Positions 15,454 through 24,095 of a stretch of DNA of 37,297 nt are shown here, piece after piece. Within the stretch, counting starts at the first letter, position 1. Each line of letters starts with the position of its first letter. The stretch spans positions 1-37,297 of the forward strand of contig JAPKYJ010000020.1 in the NCBI GenBank assembly GCA_026394375.1, given 5' to 3'. The translations under genes were made by a program, and so were the position numbers. The notes under the pieces are model-generated. The model was not told where the DNA came from. It saw nothing but the letters and a program-made list of their open reading frames with translations, and ran no database searches. This DNA is from Methanomassiliicoccales archaeon (GTDB lineage: Archaea; Thermoplasmatota; Thermoplasmata; Methanomassiliicoccales; UBA472).

Positions 15454-16428
15454 TCAGGTGCGGCGGCTCACCACCACGCGGGCGAGCTCCTTCAAGGCTT
15501 TCTTGTAGGGCGTGTCTGGAAGTACATCAAGAGCGGCGTTGGCCTTCTCCGCATATCCATGCGCCGCCCGCCTGGAGGTCTGGATGGCGTCGGTCCTCAG
15601 TATCAGGGACAAAGCCTCCTTCACCTCCTTCTGGGACTTCTTGCGCTTCACGAATATCTTGGAGATGCGCTTGCCCTCCTCAGGATCGTTCATGGCGAAT
15701 ATCAGCGGCAGCGTGGACTTGCCGTCGGTGAGGTCGATGCCCTTCGGTTTTCCCAGCTCTTTCTCGTTGCCGTCGATGTCGAGGATGTCGTCGATGATCT
15801 GGAATGCTATGCCGAGGTTGAAGCCGTAGTCGCCCAGGGCCCGAGCCTGCTCTTCAGTCGCCTTTCCCAGGTACGCTCCCACCAGCGCGGCGGCCTCGAT
15901 GGGCTTGGCGGTCTTGCCCTCGATGACCTTGATGTACACGTCCCTAGAGGTCTTGGCGTCGAAGTCGTGCGCGCTCTGCAGCATCTCGCTCTCGGCGGTG
16001 GCGGTGCAGGCATCGGAGATTATCTCCACCACCCGCTTGTCCCAGGCGCCACCGAGACGGAAGGAGCGGACGAAGAGGAAATCACCTGCGACGAGGGCTT
16101 TCTGCACTCCGAACTTCTTGTAGGCGGCCACCTTCCCTCGGCGGATATCGCCCGCATCGTTGATATCGTCGTGGATGAGGCTGGCGCTGTGGATGAGCTC
16201 GAAGGAGGCGGCGATGCCGATGAACTTATCCATCTCCTTTCCGTCCACGGCCTTGTAAGCGAGAAGCGCGATCCCCGGCCGGATGCGTTTTCCCCCTGCG
16301 CCGATGACGTGCATGCAGATATCGGTGAGGAGATGCTCCTCGGAGCGCACGCTCTTGCGCAGCTCCTCTTCGACCTGCTTCATTTCTCTCTTGATGGGGG
16401 CATCCCAGGTCAACTTTATCGGCAACAT
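15454..16428 (-). CDS. Trans-polyprenyl diphosphate synthase, chain length probably above C20
   Basis: A 324-residue all-helical prenyltransferase that adds isopentenyl units to an allylic diphosphate. The first Asp-rich motif is D87-D-I-N-D91, followed by IRRGK, and the second is DDILD with GKPKGIDLTDGKSTLP after it. GGKRIRP binds isopentenyl diphosphate. The fifth residue before the first motif is Ala82, with Ser83 next. Short-chain FPP and GGPP synthases usually have a bulky aromatic there, while long-chain quinone-type synthases have Ala. It follows fpoN by 140 bases and precedes the GGR gene. It may make the tail of a membrane electron carrier. A GGPP synthase for archaeol remains the alternative. 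Confidence 0.85.
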   Translation of the reverse strand: MLPIKLTWDAPIKREMKQVEEELRKSVRSEEHLLTDICMHVIGAGGKRIRPGIALLAYKAVDGKEMDKFIGIAASFELIHSASLIHDDINDAGDIRRGKVAAYKKFGVQKALVAGDFLFVRSFRLGGAWDKRVVEIISDACTATAESEMLQSAHDFDAKTSRDVYIKVIEGKTAKPIEAAALVGAYLGKATEEQARALGDYGFNLGIAFQIIDDILDIDGNEKELGKPKGIDLTDGKSTLPLIFAMNDPEEGKRISKIFVKRKKSQKEVKEALSLILRTDAIQTSRRAAHGYAEKANAALDVLPDTPYKKALKELARVVVSRRT

Positions 16429-16568
16429 AACGGTGCATCCCTACTTAACCCTAACTGGTATTGTTCAGGCTGGGTTGAGAGCGAGCCAGCTACCTCGCCA
16501 GAGAGCGTTAATGAAGAGAGAAAAGTGGCCCGAGAAGGGCCTTGGACCCGGCACAAGAGAACGCCAGG

Positions 16569-18041
16569 TCAGGGAAGGAAGAACGCCTTCGCCGCTTCCC
16601 CGGCCACCTTCAGCACTGGCTCCGGGTAGAGACCGATGAGGACCACGGCCAGGAAGCAGATCGCCACCGCCACGCTCATGGACACGGGCATCTTCAGCTT
16701 GTCTTCGGGTCCCTTGTCCACATACATGTACTTCACGATGCGGGCGTAGTAGTACAAGGACAAAGCCGAGTTCAATATGCCCGCTATGGCCAGCCACAGC
16801 ATCCACTCGTTGCCGCCGATCTGCGAGGCATAGACCGGTCCGGAGAAGAGCACGAACTTGGAGGCGAAGCCCGCCAGCGGAGGTATGCCCGCAAGCGAGA
16901 ACAGCATCACCGCCATGGCTAAAGCCATCAGGGGAGCGCGCTTGCTCAACCCCTTGTAGTCCGAAATCTGCTCGCCCAACGCCACAACGCTCAGCGTGGC
17001 CACGACTATGAAAGCACCTCCCTTCATGAAGGCGTGGGTGATGATGTGGAATATACCCCCTTGCAGGCTGTAGTTCGCCAGCGATGGGTCGCCGACCACG
17101 GCGATGGGCAGCACGATCATTATGTACCCCGCCTGAGCGATGGATGAGTAGGCGAGCATGCGCTTGATGCTGGTCTGCTGCACGGCGATGAGGTTGCCCA
17201 AGGTCATGGTCGCAATGGCCAGTATACCGGCCATGAGCTGCCAGTCCGCCCGGATGGCCACCATGCTCAACAGGAAGACTTTGAACAGGGCCACAAAACC
17301 CATCTTCTTGCTTCCCGCGGCCAGCATGGCGGTGATGGTGGTGGGCGCGCCCTCGTACACATCGGGCGCCCACATATGGAACGGGACGATGGCCACCTTG
17401 AAGCCGAAGCCGGCCATGATGAGCACCACGCTCAGCATCAGGACCGGCTGCATGGTTCCCGAGACCAAGGCGAGCTTGGCGCCGATCTCGTAGAAGTTGG
17501 TCACTCCCACAGCCCCATAGAGCAGGGAGATGCCGAACAGCGCCAGTGCGGACGAGAGGCCGCCGATGATGAAGTACTTCACCGCCGCCTCCGCACCCCT
17601 CTTGTCCTTCTTGCGGAAGGCCACCAAGGCGTAGGAGGACAGGCTGGTAAGCTCGATACCAACGAACAACGTGATGAGGTCCACCGACGAGGCCACGACC
17701 ATCATGCCGGTGGTCGCCAGCAGGACGAGCGCATAGTACTCGCCGGTGTTCTTCTCCTTGTCCACGTACTTGATGGAAGCGATGACAACGTAGAGAGCGA
17801 CCGACTGGAACACCAGCATGAACAGCGCCGAGAACGCGTCCAGGCGCAACAGGCCGGCGAACTCGCCTCTCGAGCTTCCGGAGATGAAGAAGTTCAGGGC
17901 GAAGTACATGGAGACGGCGATGCCGACGATCGCCCATCCCGCAGTGGCCCTATCCGATTTGCCGATGGCGCGCACCGCAGGCGCGGCGACGGCGAACACG
18001 GCCATGACGATCAGGGGGTAGAGCATCGAATAGTCGGTCAC
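16569..18041 (-). CDS. fpoN: Fpo/Nuo-like complex subunit N (antiporter-type)
   Basis: A 490-residue, about 14-helix proton-pumping subunit homologous to NuoN and Mrp antiporters. Recognisable segments are TLFVGIELTSLSSYALVAF, with the conserved Glu of helix 5, AIVPFHMWAPDVYEGAPT and KRMLAYSSIAQAGY, the broken-helix region with its Lys. It is the last structural gene of the oxidoreductase operon. It starts with GTG 18041, which nearly abuts the fpoM stop at 18043, so translation is coupled. ATG 18026 would be a shorter alternative. Confidence 0.93.
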   Translation of the reverse strand: MTDYSMLYPLIVMAVFAVAAPAVRAIGKSDRATAGWAIVGIAVSMYFALNFFISGSSRGEFAGLLRLDAFSALFMLVFQSVALYVVIASIKYVDKEKNTGEYYALVLLATTGMMVVASSVDLITLFVGIELTSLSSYALVAFRKKDKRGAEAAVKYFIIGGLSSALALFGISLLYGAVGVTNFYEIGAKLALVSGTMQPVLMLSVVLIMAGFGFKVAIVPFHMWAPDVYEGAPTTITAMLAAGSKKMGFVALFKVFLLSMVAIRADWQLMAGILAIATMTLGNLIAVQQTSIKRMLAYSSIAQAGYIMIVLPIAVVGDPSLANYSLQGGIFHIITHAFMKGGAFIVVATLSVVALGEQISDYKGLSKRAPLMALAMAVMLFSLAGIPPLAGFASKFVLFSGPVYASQIGGNEWMLWLAIAGILNSALSLYYYARIVKYMYVDKGPEDKLKMPVSMSVAVAICFLAVVLIGLYPEPVLKVAGEAAKAFFLP

Positions 18042-18042
18042 T

Positions 18043-19545
18043 TCAGATCACCCCGGGGAAGAGATGCGCGATGGCGCTCGCCGCCGGCCGTATGATGTCG
18101 AACATGGTCGACGGGAACAGCCCGAAGAGGATGACGAACACGCACAGAACCGCCAGTGGCGCAGCCTCGTACCAGGAGACATCGTGCAGATGCGAGGTAT
18201 CGATCCGGTCGGTCATCGGCCCGAAGATGGTCCGCTGCATGGCCCATATGTAGTAGGCGGCGGTGATCGCCACCGAGATGATGGGTATGAGCAGGATCCA
18301 CTTGAACGCCTCCCAGGTGGCGAAGAAGATGCCGAACTCGGCCGCGAATCCCACTAGACCGGGGAGGCCTAGAGAGGCCATGAACCCGATCATTATGAAA
18401 GTGGCCAGCCAAGGCACCTTCACCGCCAGCCCTCCCAGCTTGGAGATCTCCCTGGTGCCAGCCTTGTGCTGCACCACGCCGCACACCATGAAGAGGATGG
18501 CCGTGATGAGGCCGTGGGCGAACATCTGGAACACTCCCGCGGCGATGCCTATCGTTCCCAGGGTGGCGATGCCCAGCAACACCAGGCCCATGTGCGAGAT
18601 GGACGAGAAAGCCACCATCTTCTTCAGGTCGCGCTGCGCCAGAGAGGCGAACGCTCCGTACATGATGGAGAGGATGGCGATGGCGAGCAGCAGCCATTGC
18701 AGCTCATGTGCGCCCGTGGGCAGAGTGGGCAACGCGATCCTCAGGATGCCGTAGGCGCCCATCTTCAGCAGCAATCCGGCCAGGAGCACCGATCCAGCGG
18801 TAGGCGCTTCCACATGCGCATCCGGCAGCCAGGTGTGGAACGGTACGATGGGCATCTTCACCACGAAGCCGAAGAACAGCGCCGCGAAGATGGCGATCTG
18901 GAACTCGCGCCCGAAGAACGGGTTTTGCTGCTGTATGGAGATCATGTCGAAGCTGCCCAGGTGCGCCTGGAAGTAGAGCGCGAAGATTGCCAGGAGCATG
19001 ACCAGCGAGGCGATGTGGGTATAGATGAAGAACTTGATGGCGGCGTACTCGCGCCTTGGTCCCCCCCATATACTGATGAGGAAGAACATGGGGATGAGCA
19101 CTATCTCCCAGAATACGTAGAACATGAAGTAGTCCAGGGACATGAAAACGCCCATGACGCCCACCTCGAGGACGAGCATGAGGCCCATGTACTCCTTGGT
19201 CCGGTTCTCGACGTCCCAGGAGAAGAGGATGGCCAGGAAGCAGAGCAGCGCGGTCAGCCAGACCATGGGCACGCTGATGCCGTCCACTCCCACGGCGAAG
19301 TTGACGCCCAACGCCTTGATCCACTCGAACTTTTCGTAGTACTGGTAGTCGTTGACGTTCAGCTTGGCCAGGTCGGTGTAGAGCAGGAGCAGGGTGGCCA
19401 GTATGAGGGTGACCGCGGAGAACGTCAACGCCACGTACTTGGAGGCTTTGGCGTGCTTTCCAGAGAGGAAGGTAACCAGGGCGCCGATGAGCGGTACCAG
19501 GATCAGCAGGGTCAGGATATGCATGTCTTGCAGCAGTTGCATCAT
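18043..19545 (-). CDS. fpoM: Fpo/Nuo-like complex subunit M (antiporter-type)
   Basis: A 500-residue pumping subunit. The family segments are MFYVFWEIVLIPMFFLISIWGG (helix-5 Glu), MPIVPFHTWLPDAHVEAPTAGSVLLAGLLLKMGAYG and DLKKMVAFSSISHMG, together diagnostic of NuoM. About 14 hydrophobic helices. It starts at ATG 19545 or the adjacent ATG 19542, 4 bases after the fpoL stop. It lies between fpoL and fpoN, the usual order. Confidence 0.95.
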   Translation of the reverse strand: MMQLLQDMHILTLLILVPLIGALVTFLSGKHAKASKYVALTFSAVTLILATLLLLYTDLAKLNVNDYQYYEKFEWIKALGVNFAVGVDGISVPMVWLTALLCFLAILFSWDVENRTKEYMGLMLVLEVGVMGVFMSLDYFMFYVFWEIVLIPMFFLISIWGGPRREYAAIKFFIYTHIASLVMLLAIFALYFQAHLGSFDMISIQQQNPFFGREFQIAIFAALFFGFVVKMPIVPFHTWLPDAHVEAPTAGSVLLAGLLLKMGAYGILRIALPTLPTGAHELQWLLLAIAILSIMYGAFASLAQRDLKKMVAFSSISHMGLVLLGIATLGTIGIAAGVFQMFAHGLITAILFMVCGVVQHKAGTREISKLGGLAVKVPWLATFIMIGFMASLGLPGLVGFAAEFGIFFATWEAFKWILLIPIISVAITAAYYIWAMQRTIFGPMTDRIDTSHLHDVSWYEAAPLAVLCVFVILFGLFPSTMFDIIRPAASAIAHLFPGVI

Positions 19546-19549
19546 GGTA

Positions 19550-21484
19550 TCACCACAGCCCTCCGATCAGGTACATGAGCAGCAGTATCACCGAGAGCGC
19601 TGCCACCACCACGGTGGCGTAGGTCTGGACCATGCCGGTCTGCACCTTCCTCAGTCCTTGGCCGCTCCTCACGGCCACGAAGCTGATGCCGTTCACGATG
19701 CCGTCGATGACCTTCTGGTCGAACCAGTCGACCAAGCGCGAGAAGCCGTAGACCACCTTGACCCCGAAGGCGTTGTAGCCCTGGGGGAAGTAGTAGCGGT
19801 TCAGGAGCAGGTCGTAGAACCTCTTCGAGCCTCCGGTGGCGAAGCGGCTCAGGCTGAGGCTCTTCTTGTAGTAGGCTAGGTACGCCAGGCCGATGCCTAG
19901 CGCCGCGACCGCTATGGAGACGTAGGTCAGCGGGTCACCAAACGTGCCAACGAGCACGTCCATGGCGCTCTTGATCTCCGCCTCTTCGAAGAACACCACC
20001 CCGCCCAGGCCGAACAGCACCACCAGGCCGGAGCCGAAGGCGAAGCAGGCCAGTATCACGAGTGGAACGGTCATTGTCTTGGGAGCTTCGTGAGCATGGT
20101 GCGCTGCCTCCCCCTCATGTCCGGTGAAGGTCATGAACCAGAGCCGGAACATGTAGAATGCGGTGAGGAACGCGGTCACCACTCCCATGGCGTACAGCAG
20201 CAGGAACACCCAGTTCTCGCTGCCCGCGGTGAAGACCGTGGCCAGGATCTCGTCCTTGCTCCAGAAACCGCTCAGCGGAGGTATGCCAGAAATGGACAGG
20301 GCGCCGATGAGCATCACCAGTGAGGTGATCTTCATCTTCGAACGCAGCCCGCCCATCTTATTCATGTCCTCAGTATGCACGGCATGGATGACCGCGCCGG
20401 CGCCGAGGAAGAGCAGGGCCTTGAAGAAGGCGTGGTTGATGAGATGGAACATGCCGGCGGTGAAGCCCGCGCTCCCTTCCGCCTTCATACCCAAGGCCAG
20501 CATGTATCCGCCCGCTCCCAGGGCAAGGAACATGTAGCCCAGCTGGGAAATGGTGGAGTAAGCGAGAACGCGTTTGATATTGGGACCGTTGAGCGCCATG
20601 GTGGCCGCGAAAATGGCGGTGAAACCGCCGATGCAGGCCACGAACAGCATCACGTCCGGGGTCTGTACCATCAAGGGGAACGACCTCGCCACCAGGTAGA
20701 CGCCCGCCTTGACCATGGTCGCGGCATGGATTAACGCCGAGACGGTGGTCGGGCCTTCCATGGCGTCCGGCAACCAGTCATGCAGCGGGAACTGTGCGCT
20801 CTTGCCTATCGCTCCGCCGAACACGCAGAACATGCCGAACGTGAGAAGATTCGTGTCTACGGCATGCGCCTCGAACAGCTCGCGATAGTTGAGCGTGCCG
20901 AAGGAGGCGAAGACCGTGATGATGCCGATCATGAACAGGATGTCGCCGATCCTGGTGACCAGGAACGCTTTCTTCGCCGCCGCTGCCGCTGACGGCTTGT
21001 AGTACCAGAAGCCGATGAGCAGGTACGAGCACAGACCCATGATTTCCCAGAAGACGAACATCTGCAGGTAGTTGCTCGAGACCACCAGGCCCAGCATGCC
21101 TGTCACGAACAGGGAGATCTCCACGTAGTAGCGGCGCTTCCTCTCCCCCTCCTCGTGCATGTATCCCAGGGAGTAGACGAGGATGAGCGTGCAGAGGATC
21201 GAGACCACTATCAGCATGACCGTGGTCAGGTTGTCGACGTAGTAACCCATGTCGAGCCTGAGCCCATTGCCCAGGTCGATCCAGATCATCTCGTTCGTGG
21301 CCACCGCCCGAGTGCCGGTGAGGAACTCGTAGGCCACCAGGAGCGAGAGCACCATGGCAGCGGCGATGCCGCCGACGGCGAAGTAGCCGCCCCCCTCGGG
21401 CGTCTTCTTGCCCAGTGCCGCCACCAGCAGCAGCCCCACCATGGGAAAGATCGGGATCAGCCAGGAATACTCTACGAAGGTCAT
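19550..21484 (-). CDS. fpoL: Fpo/Nuo-like complex subunit L (antiporter-type)
   Basis: A 644-residue subunit, the longest of the complex. The Mrp/NuoL signature is visible as FVFWEIMGLCSYLLIGFWYYKP, SAQFPLHDWLPDAMEGPTTVSALIHAATMVKAGVYL and NIKRVLAYSTISQLGYM. The C-terminal part, after FWSKDEIL, has additional helices and a long amphipathic region leading to a final helix, as in NuoL's lateral arm. It follows fpoK with a 1-base gap. Confidence 0.95.
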   Translation of the reverse strand: MTFVEYSWLIPIFPMVGLLLVAALGKKTPEGGGYFAVGGIAAAMVLSLLVAYEFLTGTRAVATNEMIWIDLGNGLRLDMGYYVDNLTTVMLIVVSILCTLILVYSLGYMHEEGERKRRYYVEISLFVTGMLGLVVSSNYLQMFVFWEIMGLCSYLLIGFWYYKPSAAAAAKKAFLVTRIGDILFMIGIITVFASFGTLNYRELFEAHAVDTNLLTFGMFCVFGGAIGKSAQFPLHDWLPDAMEGPTTVSALIHAATMVKAGVYLVARSFPLMVQTPDVMLFVACIGGFTAIFAATMALNGPNIKRVLAYSTISQLGYMFLALGAGGYMLALGMKAEGSAGFTAGMFHLINHAFFKALLFLGAGAVIHAVHTEDMNKMGGLRSKMKITSLVMLIGALSISGIPPLSGFWSKDEILATVFTAGSENWVFLLLYAMGVVTAFLTAFYMFRLWFMTFTGHEGEAAHHAHEAPKTMTVPLVILACFAFGSGLVVLFGLGGVVFFEEAEIKSAMDVLVGTFGDPLTYVSIAVAALGIGLAYLAYYKKSLSLSRFATGGSKRFYDLLLNRYYFPQGYNAFGVKVVYGFSRLVDWFDQKVIDGIVNGISFVAVRSGQGLRKVQTGMVQTYATVVVAALSVILLLMYLIGGLW

Positions 21485-21485
21485 C

Positions 21486-21788
21486 TTACCACCTCAGCAG
21501 GTTGAGGTCCGACAGATCCACCGTGTCAGAGGCCCTTTGCAGATTGAGGAGGATCGCTAGACCCACGGCCACCTCGGCGGCGGCGATGGCGATCGAGAAC
21601 AATGCGAACACCTGTCCGGAGACGTCGTGGTTGTAGACCGCGAAGGTCACGAAGTTGATGTTGGCCGCGTTGAGCATGAGCTCGATGGACATGAGCACGA
21701 CGATGGCGTTCCTCCGGGTCAGCACCCCGAAGGCGCCGATGACGAAGAGGATCGCCGCGAGCACCAGGAAGTACTCCTGCGGGATCAT
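21486..21788 (-). CDS. fpoK: Fpo/Nuo-like complex subunit K
   Basis: A 100-residue, three-helix membrane subunit. MSIELMLNAANINFV carries the conserved Glu of helix 2 in the proton path, and FALFSIAIAAAEVAVGLAIL has the second conserved Glu. The length equals bacterial NuoK. It overlaps the end of fpoJ2 by 4 bases and abuts fpoL. Confidence 0.95.
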   Translation of the reverse strand: MIPQEYFLVLAAILFVIGAFGVLTRRNAIVVLMSIELMLNAANINFVTFAVYNHDVSGQVFALFSIAIAAAEVAVGLAILLNLQRASDTVDLSDLNLLRW

Positions 21789-22015
21789 TCCTTCTCCTCC
21801 TGTGCGATGTACACGCCACCAAGCATGGAAGCGAACATTAGCAGCCCTACGATGATCAGGGTCGGTCCCCAGGTCTCGAAGATGGCCTTGCCCACATCGT
21901 TGGTCGTGAACTCGGTGTAGGTGCCCGCCCAGGTGATGGTGATGATGCTCCCCAGCACCACCAGCAGAAGGGCGATGGCCGAGACGGCCGCGGCCCAGGT
22001 CTGCTTATGTTTCAC
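21785..22015 (-). CDS. fpoJ2: Fpo/Nuo-like complex subunit J, C-terminal half (J2)
   Basis: A 76-residue protein with two hydrophobic helices that corresponds to the C-terminal part of NuoJ (ends GPTLIIVGLLMFASMLGGVYIAQEE). GTG 22015 is preferred over GTG 22024 because GGAGG at 22022-22026 stands 6 bases ahead of it. It overlaps the end of J1 by 11 bases. Together J1 and J2 cover the length of one normal NuoJ, so the subunit is split, not lost. Confidence 0.85.
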   Translation of the reverse strand: MKHKQTWAAAVSAIALLLVVLGSIITITWAGTYTEFTTNDVGKAIFETWGPTLIIVGLLMFASMLGGVYIAQEEKE

Positions 22016-22280
22016 ACTTGCCACCTCCTGACAGACGACGTTTGGTCAGCATGACCCCGAAGAGGATGAGCACGCACACCGCGCCCACGTAAACCAGTAT
22101 CTGGATGACCGCTATGTACTCGGCACCGAGGAAGATGAAGGTCATGGCCACGCCGATGAAAGTGATCGCCAGCCAGACCACATTTCGCACGATCTCCTTG
22201 GCGAAGAGCACCATCAGCGCCGCGAACACCGTGGCCGCGGAGAAGATGATAAAAAGTATCAGTTCCCAGTCCAAAGGCAT
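22005..22280 (-). CDS. fpoJ1: Fpo/Nuo-like complex subunit J, N-terminal half (J1)
   Basis: A 91-residue membrane protein with three hydrophobic helices that matches the first part of NuoJ, including the helix-3 motif GAEYIAVIQILVYVGAVCVLILFGVML, which forms the pi-bulge segment next to the quinone cavity. ATG 22280 is used because AAGGAGG, embedded in the last codons of fpoI, stands about 7 bases upstream. The upstream in-frame GTG 22286 lacks that spacing. Confidence 0.88.
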   Translation of the reverse strand: MPLDWELILFIIFSAATVFAALMVLFAKEIVRNVVWLAITFIGVAMTFIFLGAEYIAVIQILVYVGAVCVLILFGVMLTKRRLSGGGKCET

Positions 22281-22282
22281 GA

Positions 22283-23017
22283 TCACACCTCCTTCATCGT
22301 TATGGCATGTTTCGGGCAGTTATCGAGGCATTGCTCGCAGGCCACGCACTTCTCCCCGTCGAACTTGGGGCGCTTGATCGGCCGGCCTTTCTCGTTCTTG
22401 CCCACTTCGATCATGGTGACCGCGTCCGCCGGGCACACCTTCTCGCACTTGGAGCAGGAGATGCACTTCTTGTCCTCTACCTGGGGCAGGTCCCGCAATC
22501 CCGCCGTCGCTCCCTTGATGCTATGGCCCTTGGCTCCGGTCCCCAGTTCGGAAGGCTTGATCTCGACCAGATCGACCTCGCATCCAGGCCGGTCCTCGTA
22601 CTGCAGTCGGAACGGGTCGTAGATGAGGTCTTGTCTGGAATAAGTAGCGAGCTCATATTCCGGGGTCACGAGCATGGCGTTCTTGGGGCAGTACTCAGCG
22701 CAGTAGCCGCACATCATGCAGCGGCCGAGGTTCACCTGGGGCCGCTTGACCTTGCCCTTGCCTTCAAGCTCCACCTCGACGAGCTCGATGCAGGTGGTCG
22801 GGCATATCTTCTCGCAGATGCCGCAGCCGATGCACTTGTCCATGACCAGGCCGGGTCTTCCGCGGTAGCCGTCTGCGATGATCAGCCTCTCCCAGGGGTA
22901 GCGCACGGTGTTGGGGGTGTTCACGGTGGTCCTGATGGTCTCCTTCATGGTGACCACCATAGGCCTAAGCATGATCGCCCTTGGCCTCTTCTCCTTCCTG
23001 TCCTTCTTATCTGACAT
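22283..23017 (-). CDS. fpoI: Fpo/Nuo-like complex iron-sulfur subunit I with two extra [4Fe-4S] motifs
   Basis: A 244-residue peripheral-arm subunit. The first pair of cluster motifs (C62-x2-C65-x2-C68-x3-C72 and C100-x2-C103-x2-C106-x3-C110) is normal for NuoI/FpoI and passes electrons towards subunit B. After a linker of about 75 residues come two more motifs (C185/188/191/195 and C224/227/230/234), a complete second 2[4Fe-4S] ferredoxin module. Classical FpoI is much shorter and ends after the first pair. With no FpoF or NuoEFG nearby, the extra module could be the ferredoxin docking site. The start ATG 23017 overlaps the fpoH stop by 1 base or less. Confidence 0.93.
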   Translation of the reverse strand: MSDKKDRKEKRPRAIMLRPMVVTMKETIRTTVNTPNTVRYPWERLIIADGYRGRPGLVMDKCIGCGICEKICPTTCIELVEVELEGKGKVKRPQVNLGRCMMCGYCAEYCPKNAMLVTPEYELATYSRQDLIYDPFRLQYEDRPGCEVDLVEIKPSELGTGAKGHSIKGATAGLRDLPQVEDKKCISCSKCEKVCPADAVTMIEVGKNEKGRPIKRPKFDGEKCVACEQCLDNCPKHAITMKEV

Positions 23018-24091
23018 TTAGAGCCACCCCAGCATCTTGATAGCGATAGCGATTCCCAGGTTGATCAGCGCCAGAGGCATGAGGACCTTCCAGCCGATGT
23101 GCAGGATCTGCTTGGTGGTGACCCTTACCAACGCTCCCCTCACCCAGATGAATATGGCGAAGAGGATGAACACCTTGAGGATGAACCAGATCTCCGGCCA
23201 TATGAACGACGGGCCGTTCCAGCCTCCCAGGAACAATATGACGGCGACGGAGCAAGCCGCATAACCGCGGACATACTCGGACAGCATGATCAGTCCAAAC
23301 CTCATGCCGCCGTACTCGGTCATCCAGCCTTCGACCAGCTCCGCCTCTGCTTCGGGCAGGTCGAACGGGATCCTCTCCAACTCCGCGATGATGGAGGTGA
23401 GGAAGACGATGAAACCGAGGATCAAAGGAATGAAGAACCATATGTTCTGCTGCTGCGCCACGATCTCTCCCAGGTTGAATGTGCCCGTCAAGACCACGAC
23501 GCTCGCAACCGAGAGCAGCAACGGGACCTCATAGGCGATGAGCTGTCCGGCCGCCCTCATCCCACCCATGACGGTATACTTGTTGTTCGACGCCCATCCA
23601 CCGATCAAAATGGCGAAGGGGGCGATGGAGAACACGGCGAAGATCAGGAGCAATCCGGTTTGAAGGTTGGCCAGAGCAAAATCGGGGCTCAAAGGGATCA
23701 GCCCTATCATCATGCAGGACATTCCAATCAGAATGACTGGTGCCGCGTTATAGACCCAGATGTCGACGTCCTTAGGGATGATGATCTCCTTGACGAAGGC
23801 CTTGAGACCATCGGCGAAGTTCTGGAACAGGCCGAGGACGCCCACCTGGGTACCGCGGCGGTCCATGAGCCTTCCCAGGATCTTCCTCTCTTCCCAAATG
23901 AAAGTAATCGAGATCAAGAATCCCACTATGAAGACGATGAGCGCCGCCACGGCGTTCGTTAGGAAATAGACCACGCCGGAGGATGTGAACCAGTCAGCGA
24001 CATCGTGCAGCCCGATAAAGTTGAATATCCAGGCCACTACCTGCATCAGCCAGAGGGATAGGCCATAAGCGAACTCGAAGAGGCCGTTCAT
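23018..24091 (-). CDS. fpoH: Fpo/Nuo-like complex subunit H
   Basis: A 357-residue, eight-helix membrane subunit that forms the quinone-type carrier channel with B and D. Diagnostic parts are RKILGRLMDRRGTQVG, GWASNNKYTVMGGMRAAGQLIAYEVPL and RIPFDLPEAEAELVEGWMTEYGGMRFG, which contains the conserved acidic loop. ATG 24091 is used. The frame continues upstream to 24172, but that part overlaps fpoD and has no family resemblance. It starts 4 bases after the fpoD stop. Confidence 0.95.
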   Translation of the reverse strand: MNGLFEFAYGLSLWLMQVVAWIFNFIGLHDVADWFTSSGVVYFLTNAVAALIVFIVGFLISITFIWEERKILGRLMDRRGTQVGVLGLFQNFADGLKAFVKEIIIPKDVDIWVYNAAPVILIGMSCMMIGLIPLSPDFALANLQTGLLLIFAVFSIAPFAILIGGWASNNKYTVMGGMRAAGQLIAYEVPLLLSVASVVVLTGTFNLGEIVAQQQNIWFFIPLILGFIVFLTSIIAELERIPFDLPEAEAELVEGWMTEYGGMRFGLIMLSEYVRGYAACSVAVILFLGGWNGPSFIWPEIWFILKVFILFAIFIWVRGALVRVTTKQILHIGWKVLMPLALINLGIAIAIKMLGWL

Positions 24092-24095
24092 TTGC

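Noticed and set aside
15559-16629. Long plus-strand reading frame (356 codons) opposite the polyprenyl synthase
   Set aside because: It is a high-GC antisense shadow: low-complexity product, no ribosome site, and the minus strand has a clear enzyme with all its motifs.
16465-17937. 490-codon minus-strand frame overlapping fpoN in another phase
   Set aside because: Arg/Gly/His-rich translation typical of a shifted frame; fpoN in the correct frame shows all antiporter motifs.
18466-19578. 370-codon plus-strand reading frame opposite fpoM
   Set aside because: The product is His/Glu/Gln-rich with no family features, and it lies entirely over fpoM and the fpoL junction.
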